Shown here: positions 7,084-15,348 of the stretch, one piece after another
Numbering within the stretch: position 1 is the first letter of the stretch
Layout of the letters: each line of letters begins with the position of its first letter
Assembly: GCA_963627995.1 (NCBI GenBank)
Contig: CAVGCV010000002.1
Span: forward strand, 62,001 to 126,000
Reading direction: 5' to 3'
DNA: 64,000 nucleotides
From: UBA3839 sp963627995
GTDB taxonomy: Bacteria > Bacteroidota > Bacteroidia > Bacteroidales > Bacteroidaceae
Notes under the pieces: generated by a model
What the model saw: only the letters and a program-made list of their open reading frames with translations
Told to the model about the DNA's origin: nothing
Database searches by the model: none
Translations under genes and position numbers: made by a program

Positions 7084-9657
7084 ATGAAAAAGACAATGGC
7101 GGCACTACTGCTGCTCGCGGCAGCGGCAACCGGCCACGCCGCAAAACCCGAGAAGGCCACCCTCCGCATCGATGCCGCCGAACGGCACCAGCGCATCACG
7201 GGATTCGGGGGATTCGTCTGCAGCCCCACGTTCGGCTACGGGCACATGAGCAGCACCGACATCAAGAAGGTGTGGGGGGCCGGCAGCACCGTCGGCTGCA
7301 ACATCATGCGCCTCTACATCCCCATCGGCAAGGGCAACTGGCCCGCATCGCTCTCGACGGCGAAGCTCGGGAAGCAGATGGGCCTCATCGTATTCGCCAG
7401 CCCCTGGGGGCAGCCCTCCGAATGGAAGACCAACAACTCGCCGAACGCCAAGAACGAGGGCGAAGAGGCCGGGCACCTCAAGGCGGAGAACTACGCCGAC
7501 TATGCCGACTACCTGAACGACTACGTGCTCTACCTCCGCGAGAACGGCGTGGAGCTCGACGCCATCTCGCTGCAGAACGAGCCCGACATGCAGTGCGACT
7601 ACGCCGGCTGCATCTGGACGCCACAGGAAATGGCCGACTTCGTGAGCAACTACGCGGGCAGAATCGACTGCAGGGTCATCGCGCCCGAGTCGGTGGGACT
7701 GACCGACAACTACGCCAACGCGCTCAACACGGAGGCCGCGCTGGCCAACCTCGACATCTACGGCGTCCACCAGTACGGTGCCATGCAGGCGGCCTACAAG
7801 GACATCGCCGGCAAGGGCAAGGAGGTGTGGATGACGGAATACCTCATCAACTGGAACGCCAACCGGCCGTCCACGCGCAATTTCCGCTGGGCGGACGACG
7901 CGTTCGACTTCGCCCGCAGCATCAACACGTGCATGCTCAACGACGTGAGCGCATGGATACACTACGCCGCGAAGCGGTTCTACGGCATGCTCGGCGACGG
8001 CGAGTGCGGCACGACGAGCGGCGCAGTGACCAAGCGCGGCTACATCATGGCGCAGTTCGCGAAATACGCCACGGGGCGCACGCGCGTCGGAGCGTCGTGG
8101 AGGGACGACACCGCGCAGCTGGAGGGCTCCGCCTACCTGTCGGCCGGGGGCGACACCATCGTGGCCGTCGTCATCAACCCATCGGCCGCCGACTACGAGC
8201 TGACCGTCGACCTGCCGTTCTACACCCAAGGCGGCACGAAAATACAGACGACGCAGGGCGCGAACGCCCGGAAGAGCCTCGTCGACATCGCCAGCGCCAC
8301 CTGCCGCCCCAAGGTGAGCATCGCGAAGTCGAGCGTGACGACCCTCGTGTTCCGGAAGAGCGGCGAGCGCACCCCCTCCACGCTGACGGCCACCATCGCG
8401 AACTACGACATGGCCGAGACGCTGTCCACGTCGAAACCCGCCTACGAGACGCTGTTCAGGCTGAGCGGCACCACCAGGACGTTCGACCACAGCCGCCCGC
8501 TGTTCAGCAACGTGCAGACCGACGCGAAGGGACACCTGACGCTCGCGCGCCGCTACGCGCAGCTCGTGCTGCACGTCGACGAAGTCAGCTCGGCCATGAA
8601 CCTCACGTCGGACAACACCACCCTCCACTACATCAACGACGAGGGCAAAGTCGCCAGCCACAACTACGGGCTCATCTCATTCGCCAAGACCAAGGACTTC
8701 GACTGGGCGTTCGACATCGGCCCCGCCACCCTGCCCGACGGATGCAGGGGCATCGTCGGCATCACCAACTCCAACTACACGTCCGTGCTGACGCTGAAGC
8801 TCGGCAACGTCTACCTGTCCGAGCACCAAGGGCGCGGCTACGCCATGAGCGGCGCGTTCGGCCACGACGCCAGCGACTGGCTCGACTGCATGGACGACCA
8901 GCGGTGTACGTGGATTGACGCGACCGGCGCCACCGGCCTCCCCTCCGTCCTCGACATCCCCGGAACAGCCGCGAACGGAAACTGCACCATCGCCGTCGGC
9001 TGCGAGGCCGGAACGGGCGGCGCCAACGTCGTCGCCGGCGGCACGTGCGCGAAGCTGGCGCTCGACGCATCGGACGGCGACTTCCGCCCCCAATCTGACT
9101 TCACCGCGTCGGAAGCCACGCTCGCCTGCCGCATCGACGGCATGCGGATGCTGGCCATCCCCTTTGCAGCCAGCCTGCCCGCAGGCGCCGAAGCATACAC
9201 CATCGTGCAAGACGGCGAGAAGCTCGACATCGCGAAATGGACGGACACGACGCTGCCCGCCAACACGCCGCTGCTCATCAAGGCCGACGGCGACGTCGTG
9301 TTCAGCGGAAGCGGCGCAGTGGCGGCGCAAGCCACAGCAACCGGCGATGCGCTCGCCGGCTCATTCGCCTCCATCCCCCTCTATGGCGGCGACTACGTAC
9401 TGGCGGAGCAAGACGGGGCATGGGGATTCGCCCGTCTGGAGAAGAGCGGCACGCTGCCGGCATTCAGCGCCTACTACCGCCCTGCCGCCAGCACGGGAGC
9501 AGCGTTCATCCCGTTCGAAAGCAGCACGAGCATCGAGCGCGCCGCGACCGGCGTGCGCACGGCCAGGGGGCAGAGTTTCTACGTGTCGGGCATCAGAGCC
9601 GGCAACAGCGCGAGAGGCCTGCTGATTCGCGACGGACAGAAGATATTGGTAAAATAA
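7084..9657 (+). CDS. Secreted GH30-family glycoside hydrolase with extra C-terminal domains
   Basis: This 857-residue protein has a signal peptide (MKKTMAALLLLAAAATGHAA, about residues 1-20), which fixes the start at 7084. Residues 25-440 match GH30 retaining glycosidases (glucuronoxylanase or related beta-glycanase): GFGGFVCSP near the start, the acid/base in LQNEPDMQ (Glu166), and the nucleophile in EVWMTEYLINWN (Glu252), followed by the side beta-sandwich. About 400 residues follow with no family I recognise. They include an internal TIANYDMAETLSTS unit and a final beta-rich segment (RGQSFYVSGIRAGNSARGLLIRDGQKILVK) that resembles a sorting or anchoring tail. A xylan or other plant-glycan substrate is likely but not provable here. 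It is a single gene with its own promoter. Confidence 0.88.
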   Translation: MKKTMAALLLLAAAATGHAAKPEKATLRIDAAERHQRITGFGGFVCSPTFGYGHMSSTDIKKVWGAGSTVGCNIMRLYIPIGKGNWPASLSTAKLGKQMGLIVFASPWGQPSEWKTNNSPNAKNEGEEAGHLKAENYADYADYLNDYVLYLRENGVELDAISLQNEPDMQCDYAGCIWTPQEMADFVSNYAGRIDCRVIAPESVGLTDNYANALNTEAALANLDIYGVHQYGAMQAAYKDIAGKGKEVWMTEYLINWNANRPSTRNFRWADDAFDFARSINTCMLNDVSAWIHYAAKRFYGMLGDGECGTTSGAVTKRGYIMAQFAKYATGRTRVGASWRDDTAQLEGSAYLSAGGDTIVAVVINPSAADYELTVDLPFYTQGGTKIQTTQGANARKSLVDIASATCRPKVSIAKSSVTTLVFRKSGERTPSTLTATIANYDMAETLSTSKPAYETLFRLSGTTRTFDHSRPLFSNVQTDAKGHLTLARRYAQLVLHVDEVSSAMNLTSDNTTLHYINDEGKVASHNYGLISFAKTKDFDWAFDIGPATLPDGCRGIVGITNSNYTSVLTLKLGNVYLSEHQGRGYAMSGAFGHDASDWLDCMDDQRCTWIDATGATGLPSVLDIPGTAANGNCTIAVGCEAGTGGANVVAGGTCAKLALDASDGDFRPQSDFTASEATLACRIDGMRMLAIPFAASLPAGAEAYTIVQDGEKLDIAKWTDTTLPANTPLLIKADGDVVFSGSGAVAAQATATGDALAGSFASIPLYGGDYVLAEQDGAWGFARLEKSGTLPAFSAYYRPAASTGAAFIPFESSTSIERAATGVRTARGQSFYVSGIRAGNSARGLLIRDGQKILVK

Positions 9658-9796
9658 GCCGCACCGGCGCACCCCGCCATCGAAGCCATGCCGCGCCCCG
9701 CCGGCACGGCTTCTCCTCGCGCCCCAACGCCGCATGAAGGCCGGGGGGGGGCAGCCTTTGTGCGTGTGTTTGTGCGTGTTTGTGCGTATTTATTTG

Positions 9797-9804
9797 TACC
9801 TTTG
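9797..9804 (+). promoter_or_regulatory. -7 promoter box for the radical SAM operon
   Basis: TACCTTTG lies 24 bases before the ATG at 9829. Several TTTG boxes lie upstream (9769-9772 and 9779-9782) in a GTGCGTGTTT-type repetitive stretch, but none at exactly 19-20 bases. A run of nine G residues (9743-9751) precedes them. Confidence 0.5.
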
Positions 9805-9828
9805 CGCGGTTATAACGCTGCGCCATCA

Positions 9829-10905
9829 ATGTACAAGATTTCGGACTACGCATACAACGGCATGATGTACCTGAACAACATCATGCGCCCCACGCACAAG
9901 CGCCTGGCCTCACTCATGCTCTACAGCACCAGCGTGTGCCAGTCGCGCTGCCAGCACTGCTCCATCTGGAAGAAGCCGGCCGAGCACCTGTCTCTGGAGG
10001 ACATCAAGCGCATCATGGCCAGCAAGTGCATCTCGCGGCGCACCAGCGTGGGCCTGGAGGGGGGCGAGTTCGTGCTGCACCCCGAGGCCGACGCCATCCT
10101 CGACTGGTTTCGGCACCACCATCCCAACTACCACCTCCTGTCCAACGGGCTGACCCCCAAGAAGGTGGTCGACGCAGTGCGCAAGTACCGCCCCAAGCAC
10201 CTGTACCTCTCGCTCGACGGCGACAGGAAGACCTACGCGTTCATGCGCGGGCGCGACGGCTACGACAAGGTGATGGAGGTGATAGAGACGCTGAAAGACG
10301 AGGTTCCCATCTCGCTGATGTTCTGCCTGTCGCCGTTCAATTCGTTTGCCGACATGCAGCACGTAATCCAAATCGCGCTCAAATACCGCATCGACGTGCG
10401 CATCGGCATCTACGGAACGATGGCGTTCTTCGACACGTCGGTCGAAATGCTGGCGGCGGATGCCGGACAATACCTGAGCAGCATTCCCGAGGACATCCAC
10501 AAGACCCACGAGAACTACGACTTCGTGGCTCTTTACGACCAATGGCGCAACGGGCACCTGAAGCTCCGCTGCCAGAGCATCTTCAGCCAGCTTGTCATCC
10601 ACTCCAACGGCAACGTGCCGCTCTGCCAGAACCTGGACGTGGTGCTGGGCAACATCCACGAGCAGAGCCTGGACGAGATATTCAACTCGCGCCAGACGGC
10701 GGAAACGCAATGCAAGTACTCGAAGGAGTGCAACGGCTGCTGGATCAACTTCCACCGGAAGTACGACATCATCCTCTTGAGAAACTTCGAGCGGCTTGCG
10801 CCGAAGAGGCTCATCGAGAAGTTCTACGGCCCCTACCAGTGGACGGAGAATCCGAAGACGACGTACAGGAAATGCATCCACACGATAGAACGCGAATGCG
10901 GATAG
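9829..10905 (+). CDS. Radical SAM protein with a SPASM-like C-terminal cysteine region
   Basis: I start at 9829 because the longer frame would begin upstream of the promoter box. The 358-residue protein has the radical SAM cluster motif CQSRCQHC (Cys37, Cys41, Cys44), which binds the 4Fe-4S cluster that cleaves S-adenosylmethionine. LSNGLTPKKVVDAV and YLSLDGDRKTYAFMRGRDGYD are typical of barrel strands that handle the substrate. A C-terminal cysteine set (CQSIFSQLVIHSNGNVPLCQN, then CKYSKECNGCW) resembles a SPASM/twitch auxiliary-cluster domain. The substrate is unknown; relatives modify peptides or act in cell-surface sugar or lipid synthesis. The Gfo/Idh oxidoreductase gene follows after 22 bases. 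Confidence 0.85.
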   Translation: MYKISDYAYNGMMYLNNIMRPTHKRLASLMLYSTSVCQSRCQHCSIWKKPAEHLSLEDIKRIMASKCISRRTSVGLEGGEFVLHPEADAILDWFRHHHPNYHLLSNGLTPKKVVDAVRKYRPKHLYLSLDGDRKTYAFMRGRDGYDKVMEVIETLKDEVPISLMFCLSPFNSFADMQHVIQIALKYRIDVRIGIYGTMAFFDTSVEMLAADAGQYLSSIPEDIHKTHENYDFVALYDQWRNGHLKLRCQSIFSQLVIHSNGNVPLCQNLDVVLGNIHEQSLDEIFNSRQTAETQCKYSKECNGCWINFHRKYDIILLRNFERLAPKRLIEKFYGPYQWTENPKTTYRKCIHTIERECG

Positions 10906-10927
10906 AAAACACTGACAGGCAACGGAC

Positions 10928-11983
10928 ATGGACATCATTCGGAATCTGATTGGACGCTACAAGCAGCTGCGCAGCCGTCGCTTCCTCGCCGAGACGTGCG
11001 AGGGGGAGTATGCATTCGTGGGCATCGGCAGCCATAGCCTGCACAACCTCTACCCCGTGCTGCACCACCTGCAGGTTCCGGTGAAGTACATCGTCTGCAC
11101 ATCGGCGGAGAAAGCCGGACTGATTGGGCGGAAGTACCGCGGCGTGACGGCCACCACGTCGCTCGACCGGGTGCTGTCCGACAGGGCCATCCGCGGCGTG
11201 TTCGTGTCGGCATCGCCCCGCAGCCACTTCCGCATAGCCCAGCAGGTGTTGGAGAGCGGCAAGGCGCTGTTCATTGAGAAACCGCCCTGCGAGACGCTGG
11301 ACGAGCTGCGCGCGTTAGCGAGCCTGGAGCAGAAGGCAGAGAGCCTCGTGACGGTCGGGCTGCAGAAGCGCCACGCGCCCTGCACGGCCATCCTGAAAAA
11401 ACAGTTGCGCAAATCCCACGCCCTGACATACGCGCTGCGCTACCAGACGGGGCTTTACCCCGAGGGGGACGCCCTGCTCGACCTCTACATCCACCCGCTG
11501 GACCTGGTGACGCTCCTTTTCGGCAAAGCCGAGATTGTCTCGTTCCAGCACGTGGCATCGGGCCGCAAGGGAGGGGCGACGCTGCTGCTCACGCTTAGGC
11601 ACGAGCGCGTGGTGGGGACGCTCGAACTCTCGACCAACTACTCATGGACGAACGCCAGCGAGTGCCTTTCCGTCAATGCCGAAGAGGGCGTGTTCGTCCT
11701 GTCCCAAATGGAATCGCTCACATTTGAGCAAAAATCTTCCTCCCTGCTTGGCGTTCCTTTGGAGAAAATTTGTACATTTGCCACTACGACGAAGGTACTT
11801 TTCGCGCGCAACAACTTCAATCCCGTCCTCTACAACAACCAAGTCTATTCGCAGGGCTACTACGACGAAATCCACGAGTTTGTGCGCCAAGCAGAGAAGA
11901 AAGCCCGAACCGACGGCAGCAGCGGCTTCGCCTCGCTGCTCGCAACCTACGAGCTGATGGAGGGCATCCGAGCGAGGCTCTAA
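10928..11983 (+). CDS. Gfo/Idh/MocA-family NAD(P)-dependent oxidoreductase
   Basis: The protein has 351 residues. The N-terminal Rossmann fold is visible as YAFVGIGSHSLHNLYPVLHHL, where the usual GxGxxG is altered to GIGSHS. The family motif VFVSASPRSHFRIAQQVLESGKALFIEKPPCETLDEL includes the EKP lysine that acts in catalysis, and a C-terminal alpha/beta substrate domain follows. Such enzymes oxidise or reduce sugars and related polyols. It sits between a radical SAM protein and a methyltransferase-like protein in a close run, so it may act on the same unknown metabolite. The altered glycine motif leaves nucleotide preference open. Confidence 0.85.
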   Translation: MDIIRNLIGRYKQLRSRRFLAETCEGEYAFVGIGSHSLHNLYPVLHHLQVPVKYIVCTSAEKAGLIGRKYRGVTATTSLDRVLSDRAIRGVFVSASPRSHFRIAQQVLESGKALFIEKPPCETLDELRALASLEQKAESLVTVGLQKRHAPCTAILKKQLRKSHALTYALRYQTGLYPEGDALLDLYIHPLDLVTLLFGKAEIVSFQHVASGRKGGATLLLTLRHERVVGTLELSTNYSWTNASECLSVNAEEGVFVLSQMESLTFEQKSSSLLGVPLEKICTFATTTKVLFARNNFNPVLYNNQVYSQGYYDEIHEFVRQAEKKARTDGSSGFASLLATYELMEGIRARL

Positions 11984-12011
11984 GCAAAAGACAACCAAAT
12001 TTTCTTCCACC

Positions 12012-12467
12012 ATGGACGCACTGAGATACTGGCTGAACTACCCCGCCCGATGGTGGCACCGCCAGGGCTTTGGCGTTCAGTCGCCATGGGCCTACGAACT
12101 GGTCACAGACGTGCTGTTTGAACGCCTGCGCTACTATGTGTTCGACGAAATCGGTGGAACGCCGCAAGATCAGCAGATTTTCAGGATTGTCAACTGGCTG
12201 AAGCCACATCGCATCATCCTTGAGGACGTGTCGGCCACGGGCCGACGCTACGCATTGGCGGCACAGCCCGGCCTCGCCATCGTCGCCCTGTCGGAGGAGG
12301 AAATCGGAGAGGAGGTGTGCGTCGTGATGGACGGCATCCGGGGCAAGAACAAAGACCGCTGGCTGCAACTGCTGCTCCATCCCAAGACGACATCCACTTT
12401 CGACCTCGGCAACCGGGGCCTCGTTTTTTTCGACCACTGCCGACAGCGGCAGAACTACCGCCTGTAA
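12012..12467 (+). CDS. Shortened SAM-methyltransferase-like protein, probably inactive
   Basis: The protein has 151 residues. The head (MDALRYWLNYPARWWHRQGFGVQSPWAYELV) and tail (MDGIRGKNKDRWLQLLL then TSTFDLGNRGLVFFD) resemble the two ends of a Bacteroidetes class I methyltransferase-like family normally about 230-250 residues long. The central Rossmann part with the glycine-rich SAM loop is reduced to a short stretch (HRIILEDVSATGRRYALAAQPGLAIVALS). The frame is intact, so this is a shortened gene rather than a frameshifted one. It follows the Gfo/Idh gene by 28 bases and precedes the cobalamin adenosyltransferase gene by 38. Confidence 0.6.
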   Translation: MDALRYWLNYPARWWHRQGFGVQSPWAYELVTDVLFERLRYYVFDEIGGTPQDQQIFRIVNWLKPHRIILEDVSATGRRYALAAQPGLAIVALSEEEIGEEVCVVMDGIRGKNKDRWLQLLLHPKTTSTFDLGNRGLVFFDHCRQRQNYRL

Positions 12468-12505
12468 GCGCCACGCACCTTTCACCCAAAAACACATAGA
12501 ACGCC

Positions 12506-13081
12506 ATGAAAAAATCCATCTACACCCGCACTGGCGACACGGGGATGACCAGTCTCGTTGGCGGCCACCGCGTGAAGAAGACCCATGCCCGGCTCGAAGC
12601 CTATGGCTCTGTCGATGAGCTCAACAGCCAGATAGGGCTGCTGGCATCCTATATTGAGAAGTCCAGTATCCGCAGGTTCTTACAGACCATCCAGTCGCGG
12701 CTATTCGTCATCGGCTCGTACCTGGCGACCGACACCAGCGCCACCGAGCCAAGAAAACAGAGCACCGTGACGGGAGAGATGGTGGCAGAGCTGGAGCAAG
12801 CCATCGACCGCATCGACTCCGAGCTGCCGCCACTGCGGCTGTTCGTCCTGCCCGGCGGAACGCGCTGCGCCTGCGTATGCCACGTGTGCCGCACCATCTG
12901 CCGTCGCGCCGAGCGGCGAATCCTCGCCCTGCAGGACGAGCTGGAGCAGGAACTCGACGCCAACGTCATCGCCTACATCAACCGCCTGTCCGACTACTTC
13001 TTCGTTTTCGCACGCCAGCAAAACATCTTCGCTGGACACGAGGAAATCGTGTGGAAGCGCACGGCATCCGGCGAAAGCTAA
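12506..13081 (+). CDS. Cob(I)alamin adenosyltransferase, PduO/MMAB type
   Basis: This 191-residue enzyme transfers the adenosyl group of ATP to cob(I)alamin, making adenosylcobalamin, the cofactor of methylmalonyl-CoA mutase in propionate-forming Bacteroidales. Family motifs are clear: the N-terminal KSIYTRTGDTGMTSLVGGHR ATP-binding loop, KTHARLEAYGSVDELNSQIGL, and LPGGTRCACVCHVCRTICRRAERR. Four of the five expected helices are visible. The three cysteines in CACVCHVC are more than usual. I looked for a cobalamin riboswitch in the 38 bases before it and see no room for one. Confidence 0.93.
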   Translation: MKKSIYTRTGDTGMTSLVGGHRVKKTHARLEAYGSVDELNSQIGLLASYIEKSSIRRFLQTIQSRLFVIGSYLATDTSATEPRKQSTVTGEMVAELEQAIDRIDSELPPLRLFVLPGGTRCACVCHVCRTICRRAERRILALQDELEQELDANVIAYINRLSDYFFVFARQQNIFAGHEEIVWKRTASGES

Positions 13082-13098
13082 AAAAACGCGCCGCGCGC

Positions 13099-13128
13099 TT
13101 TGTCTTTATACATTTATTTGTATATTTG
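13099..13128 (+). promoter_or_regulatory. Strong Bacteroidetes-type promoter
   Basis: TTTG at 13099-13102, 18 bases, then TATATTTG at 13121-13128: close to full consensus. It drives the two small genes that follow. Confidence 0.7.
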
Positions 13129-13175
13129 CGCCCGTTTCTAATTACAGACAACCTAAAAAAACCGCACACAAGACT

Positions 13176-13397
13176 ATGTACTGGACATTGGAATTGGCCA
13201 TCTCGCTGGAGGATGCCCCCTGGCCCGCCACAAAAGAAGAACTGATTGACTATGCGACGCGCAGCGGCGCGCCGTTGGAAGTGATTGAGAACCTGCAGGA
13301 AATCGAGGACGAGGGCGACGTGTATGAGTCCATCGAGGAAATTTGGCCCGACTATCCATCCAAAGAAGACTTCCTGTTCAACGAGGACGAATACTGA
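13176..13397 (+). CDS. DUF2795 family small acidic protein
   Basis: The protein has 73 residues and is strongly acidic at the C terminus (EEIWPDYPSKEDFLFNEDEY). The core WPATKEELIDYATRSGAPLEVIENLQEI matches the small DUF2795 family, in which YPA-K-E-L-I-Y-A---GAP--V---L is conserved. The biochemical role of the family is unknown. It is followed after 11 bases by another small gene, which suggests a two-gene operon. Confidence 0.85.
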   Translation: MYWTLELAISLEDAPWPATKEELIDYATRSGAPLEVIENLQEIEDEGDVYESIEEIWPDYPSKEDFLFNEDEY

Positions 13398-13408
13398 GCA
13401 CGCCTCCT

Positions 13409-13729
13409 ATGGCACGGCAATACAGCACCACCGTTGAGTACCAGCAGCCCTACACGGTCGTGTTCAACGCCTTTCAGCAGGCACTGACCGCCAACGGCAT
13501 GACCTATGGCCTCTGCAAGCCCGAAACAGGAACCATCCACGGGAACTCGGACATGAGCCTGTTCAGCTGGGGCGAGGAAATTCACATCAACATGGGGGTA
13601 ACGCCGCGAGGGACGACCAGGGTGGATGTGTCGTCGAAGTGCACCTTTCCACAACTCATCGACTGGGGAAAGAACAAGAGCAACGTGAACAGGATTCTGC
13701 TTCACGTCAGCACGCACCTGCCGCGTTAG
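13409..13729 (+). CDS. Small conserved-type protein, unknown function
   Basis: I use the ATG at 13409-13411, which gives 106 residues (MARQYSTTVEYQQPYTVVFNAF...) and avoids overlap with the preceding gene. The pattern of alternating strands with a helix (YTVVFNAFQQALTANGMTY), then GTIHGNSDMSLFSWGEEIHINMGVTPRGTTRVDVSS, suggests a small alpha/beta domain in which a strand-rich sheet packs on one helix. Several Bacteroidales small proteins share the pattern. No catalytic residues are evident and there is no signal peptide. Confidence 0.75.
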   Translation: MARQYSTTVEYQQPYTVVFNAFQQALTANGMTYGLCKPETGTIHGNSDMSLFSWGEEIHINMGVTPRGTTRVDVSSKCTFPQLIDWGKNKSNVNRILLHVSTHLPR

Positions 13730-13749
13730 ACACGCACCTTGCGACCGAG

Positions 13750-13799
13750 AAAGACGAAGCGGGAACTTCCAATGTGCCGGAAGTTCCCACTTCGTCTTT
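13750..13799. terminator. Bidirectional terminator between converging genes
   Basis: Arms at 13750-13770 and 13779-13799 (AAAGACGAAG..GGAACTTCC against its complement) pair over about 20 bases, flanked by A-rich and T-rich edges, exactly between the plus-strand small genes and the minus-strand hisS. Confidence 0.8.
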
Positions 13800-13844
13800 C
13801 TGTACCACATGCTTCTTTCACAAAAGAAGTGGGCGATGCCCCTG

Positions 13845-15203
13845 CTATTTCAACAGCGACACCAACTCGTCAATGGCGACAAGCTGCTGCTCGCCCGTCT
13901 CCATATTCTTGAGATTGATTTTGTTTTCCGCCATCTCCGCCTCGCCAACGATGGCGACGAACGGAATGGACTTGGCATTGGCATAGCTCATCTGCTTCTT
14001 CATTTTGGCCCTGTCGGGATAAATTTCCGCACAAACGCCCGCGGCACGTACCTGCTGCAAAGCGCGAAGGCAGAAATCAGCCTCGGCATCGCCAAAGTTC
14101 ACAAAAAGCAGCTGCGTGGTGCCGACAGCCTCCTTCGGATAAAGGTCGAGCTGATTGAGCACGTCGAAAATGCGGTCAGCCCCGAAAGAGATGCCAACTC
14201 CCGAAAGCCCCGGCATTCCGAAAATGCCCGTAAGGTTGTCGTAACGGCCGCCGCCCGTGATGCTACCCATCTCCACGTCCAGAGCCTTCACTTCGAAAAT
14301 AGCCCCCGTATAGTAGTTCAGCCCACGCGCAAGCGTCAAATCCAACTCAATGCCATTGTTGAGCGAGTCGCCCAGTTTCGAGAGAATAAACTCACACTCC
14401 GCCACGCCTTTCAGTCCGACTTCAGAATCTTTCAACACCTCCTTCATCTTCTGCAACTTCTCGACATTCGTCCCCGAGAGCAGGACGATGGGCTGTAGCC
14501 GCTCAATAGCATCGGCAGGTATGCCCGCCTCGGCCAATTCGGCATTCACATTGTCGAGGCCAATCTTGTCGAGCTTGTCGATGGCCACGGTCATATCAAC
14601 TATCTTGTCGGCCTGCCCTATCATCTCCGCCAATCCAGAAAGAATCTTTCGGTTGTTGATTTTGATGCAGACACGGATGCCAAAGCGCGAGAACACCGTA
14701 TCGACAATCCGCATCAGTTCCACCTCATTGAGCAGCGATTCCGAGCCCACCACGTCGGCATCGCACTGATAGAACTCGCGGTAGCGTCCTTTCTGCGGGC
14801 GGTCGGCGCGCCACACGGGCTGAATCTGATAGCGCTTGAACGGCAGCGCCAACTCCTCGCGGTGCTGCACCACATACCGTGCGAAAGGCACAGTGAGGTC
14901 GTACCGAAGTCCTTTCTCACAGAACCTCGAAGCCAAACGCGCTGCATCGCGCGAGAGCAGTTCCTCGTCGGTGATTCCGCGGAAATAGTCGCCCGAGTTC
15001 TGAATCTTGAAGAGCAGTTTATCGCCCTCCTCCCCATACTTTCCCATCAACGTGGAAAGGTTCTCCATGGCAGGGGTCTCAATCTGCTGGAATCCATAGA
15101 GGGAATACACTCCCTTAATGGTGTCGAATATGTAGTTGCGCTTCGCCATCTCTGTCGGCGAAAAATCACGCGTTCCCTTCGGAATGCCGGGTTTCTGTGC
15201 CAT
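13845..15203 (-). CDS. hisS: Histidyl-tRNA synthetase
   Basis: This 452-residue class II aminoacyl-tRNA synthetase charges tRNA-His. I start at MAQKPGIPKGTRDFSPTEM (ATG at 15203); the longer frame begins beyond the promoter. Motif 1 surroundings (IETPAMENLSTLMGKYGEEGDKLLF), motif 2 (RYQIQPVWRADRPQKGRYREFYQCDAD), the histidine-specific LARGLNYYTG and motif 3 region (GGGRYDNLTGIFG... GVGISFGADR) are all present. The C-terminal anticodon-binding domain starts at about residue 355. It is transcribed as a single gene toward the bidirectional terminator. Confidence 0.97.
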   Translation of the reverse strand: MAQKPGIPKGTRDFSPTEMAKRNYIFDTIKGVYSLYGFQQIETPAMENLSTLMGKYGEEGDKLLFKIQNSGDYFRGITDEELLSRDAARLASRFCEKGLRYDLTVPFARYVVQHREELALPFKRYQIQPVWRADRPQKGRYREFYQCDADVVGSESLLNEVELMRIVDTVFSRFGIRVCIKINNRKILSGLAEMIGQADKIVDMTVAIDKLDKIGLDNVNAELAEAGIPADAIERLQPIVLLSGTNVEKLQKMKEVLKDSEVGLKGVAECEFILSKLGDSLNNGIELDLTLARGLNYYTGAIFEVKALDVEMGSITGGGRYDNLTGIFGMPGLSGVGISFGADRIFDVLNQLDLYPKEAVGTTQLLFVNFGDAEADFCLRALQQVRAAGVCAEIYPDRAKMKKQMSYANAKSIPFVAIVGEAEMAENKINLKNMETGEQQLVAIDELVSLLK

Positions 15204-15232
15204 AACCTTTGTCTGTGTGTGGAAAAACACTG

Positions 15233-15240
15233 CAAAGTTA
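15233..15240 (-). promoter_or_regulatory. -7 promoter box for hisS
   Basis: The minus strand reads TAACTTTG, 29 bases before the hisS ATG. No clear -33 partner is seen. A run of 11 G residues (15278-15288) lies a little further upstream. Confidence 0.5.
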
Positions 15241-15348
15241 CGATTTTTAGAATTCATATCGTCCTACGCGCGCGCGTGGGGGGGGGGGAGTTTTCGATTT
15301 TTTCCACACCAAGCCGTCATAATTCCAACCTTTTCCCCTTTTGATAGG

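Noticed and set aside
6939..8918. 659-residue frame overlapping the GH30 gene
   Set aside because: Its His/Arg/Pro-rich composition is typical of a shifted frame in GC-rich DNA; GH30 catalytic residues are in the other frame.
12468..12505. Cobalamin riboswitch before the adenosyltransferase gene
   Set aside because: Only 38 bases separate it from the preceding gene and no B12-box is visible.
15300..15348. A ninth, degenerate CRISPR repeat
   Set aside because: Only scattered short matches are present, and no 36-base unit can be aligned.
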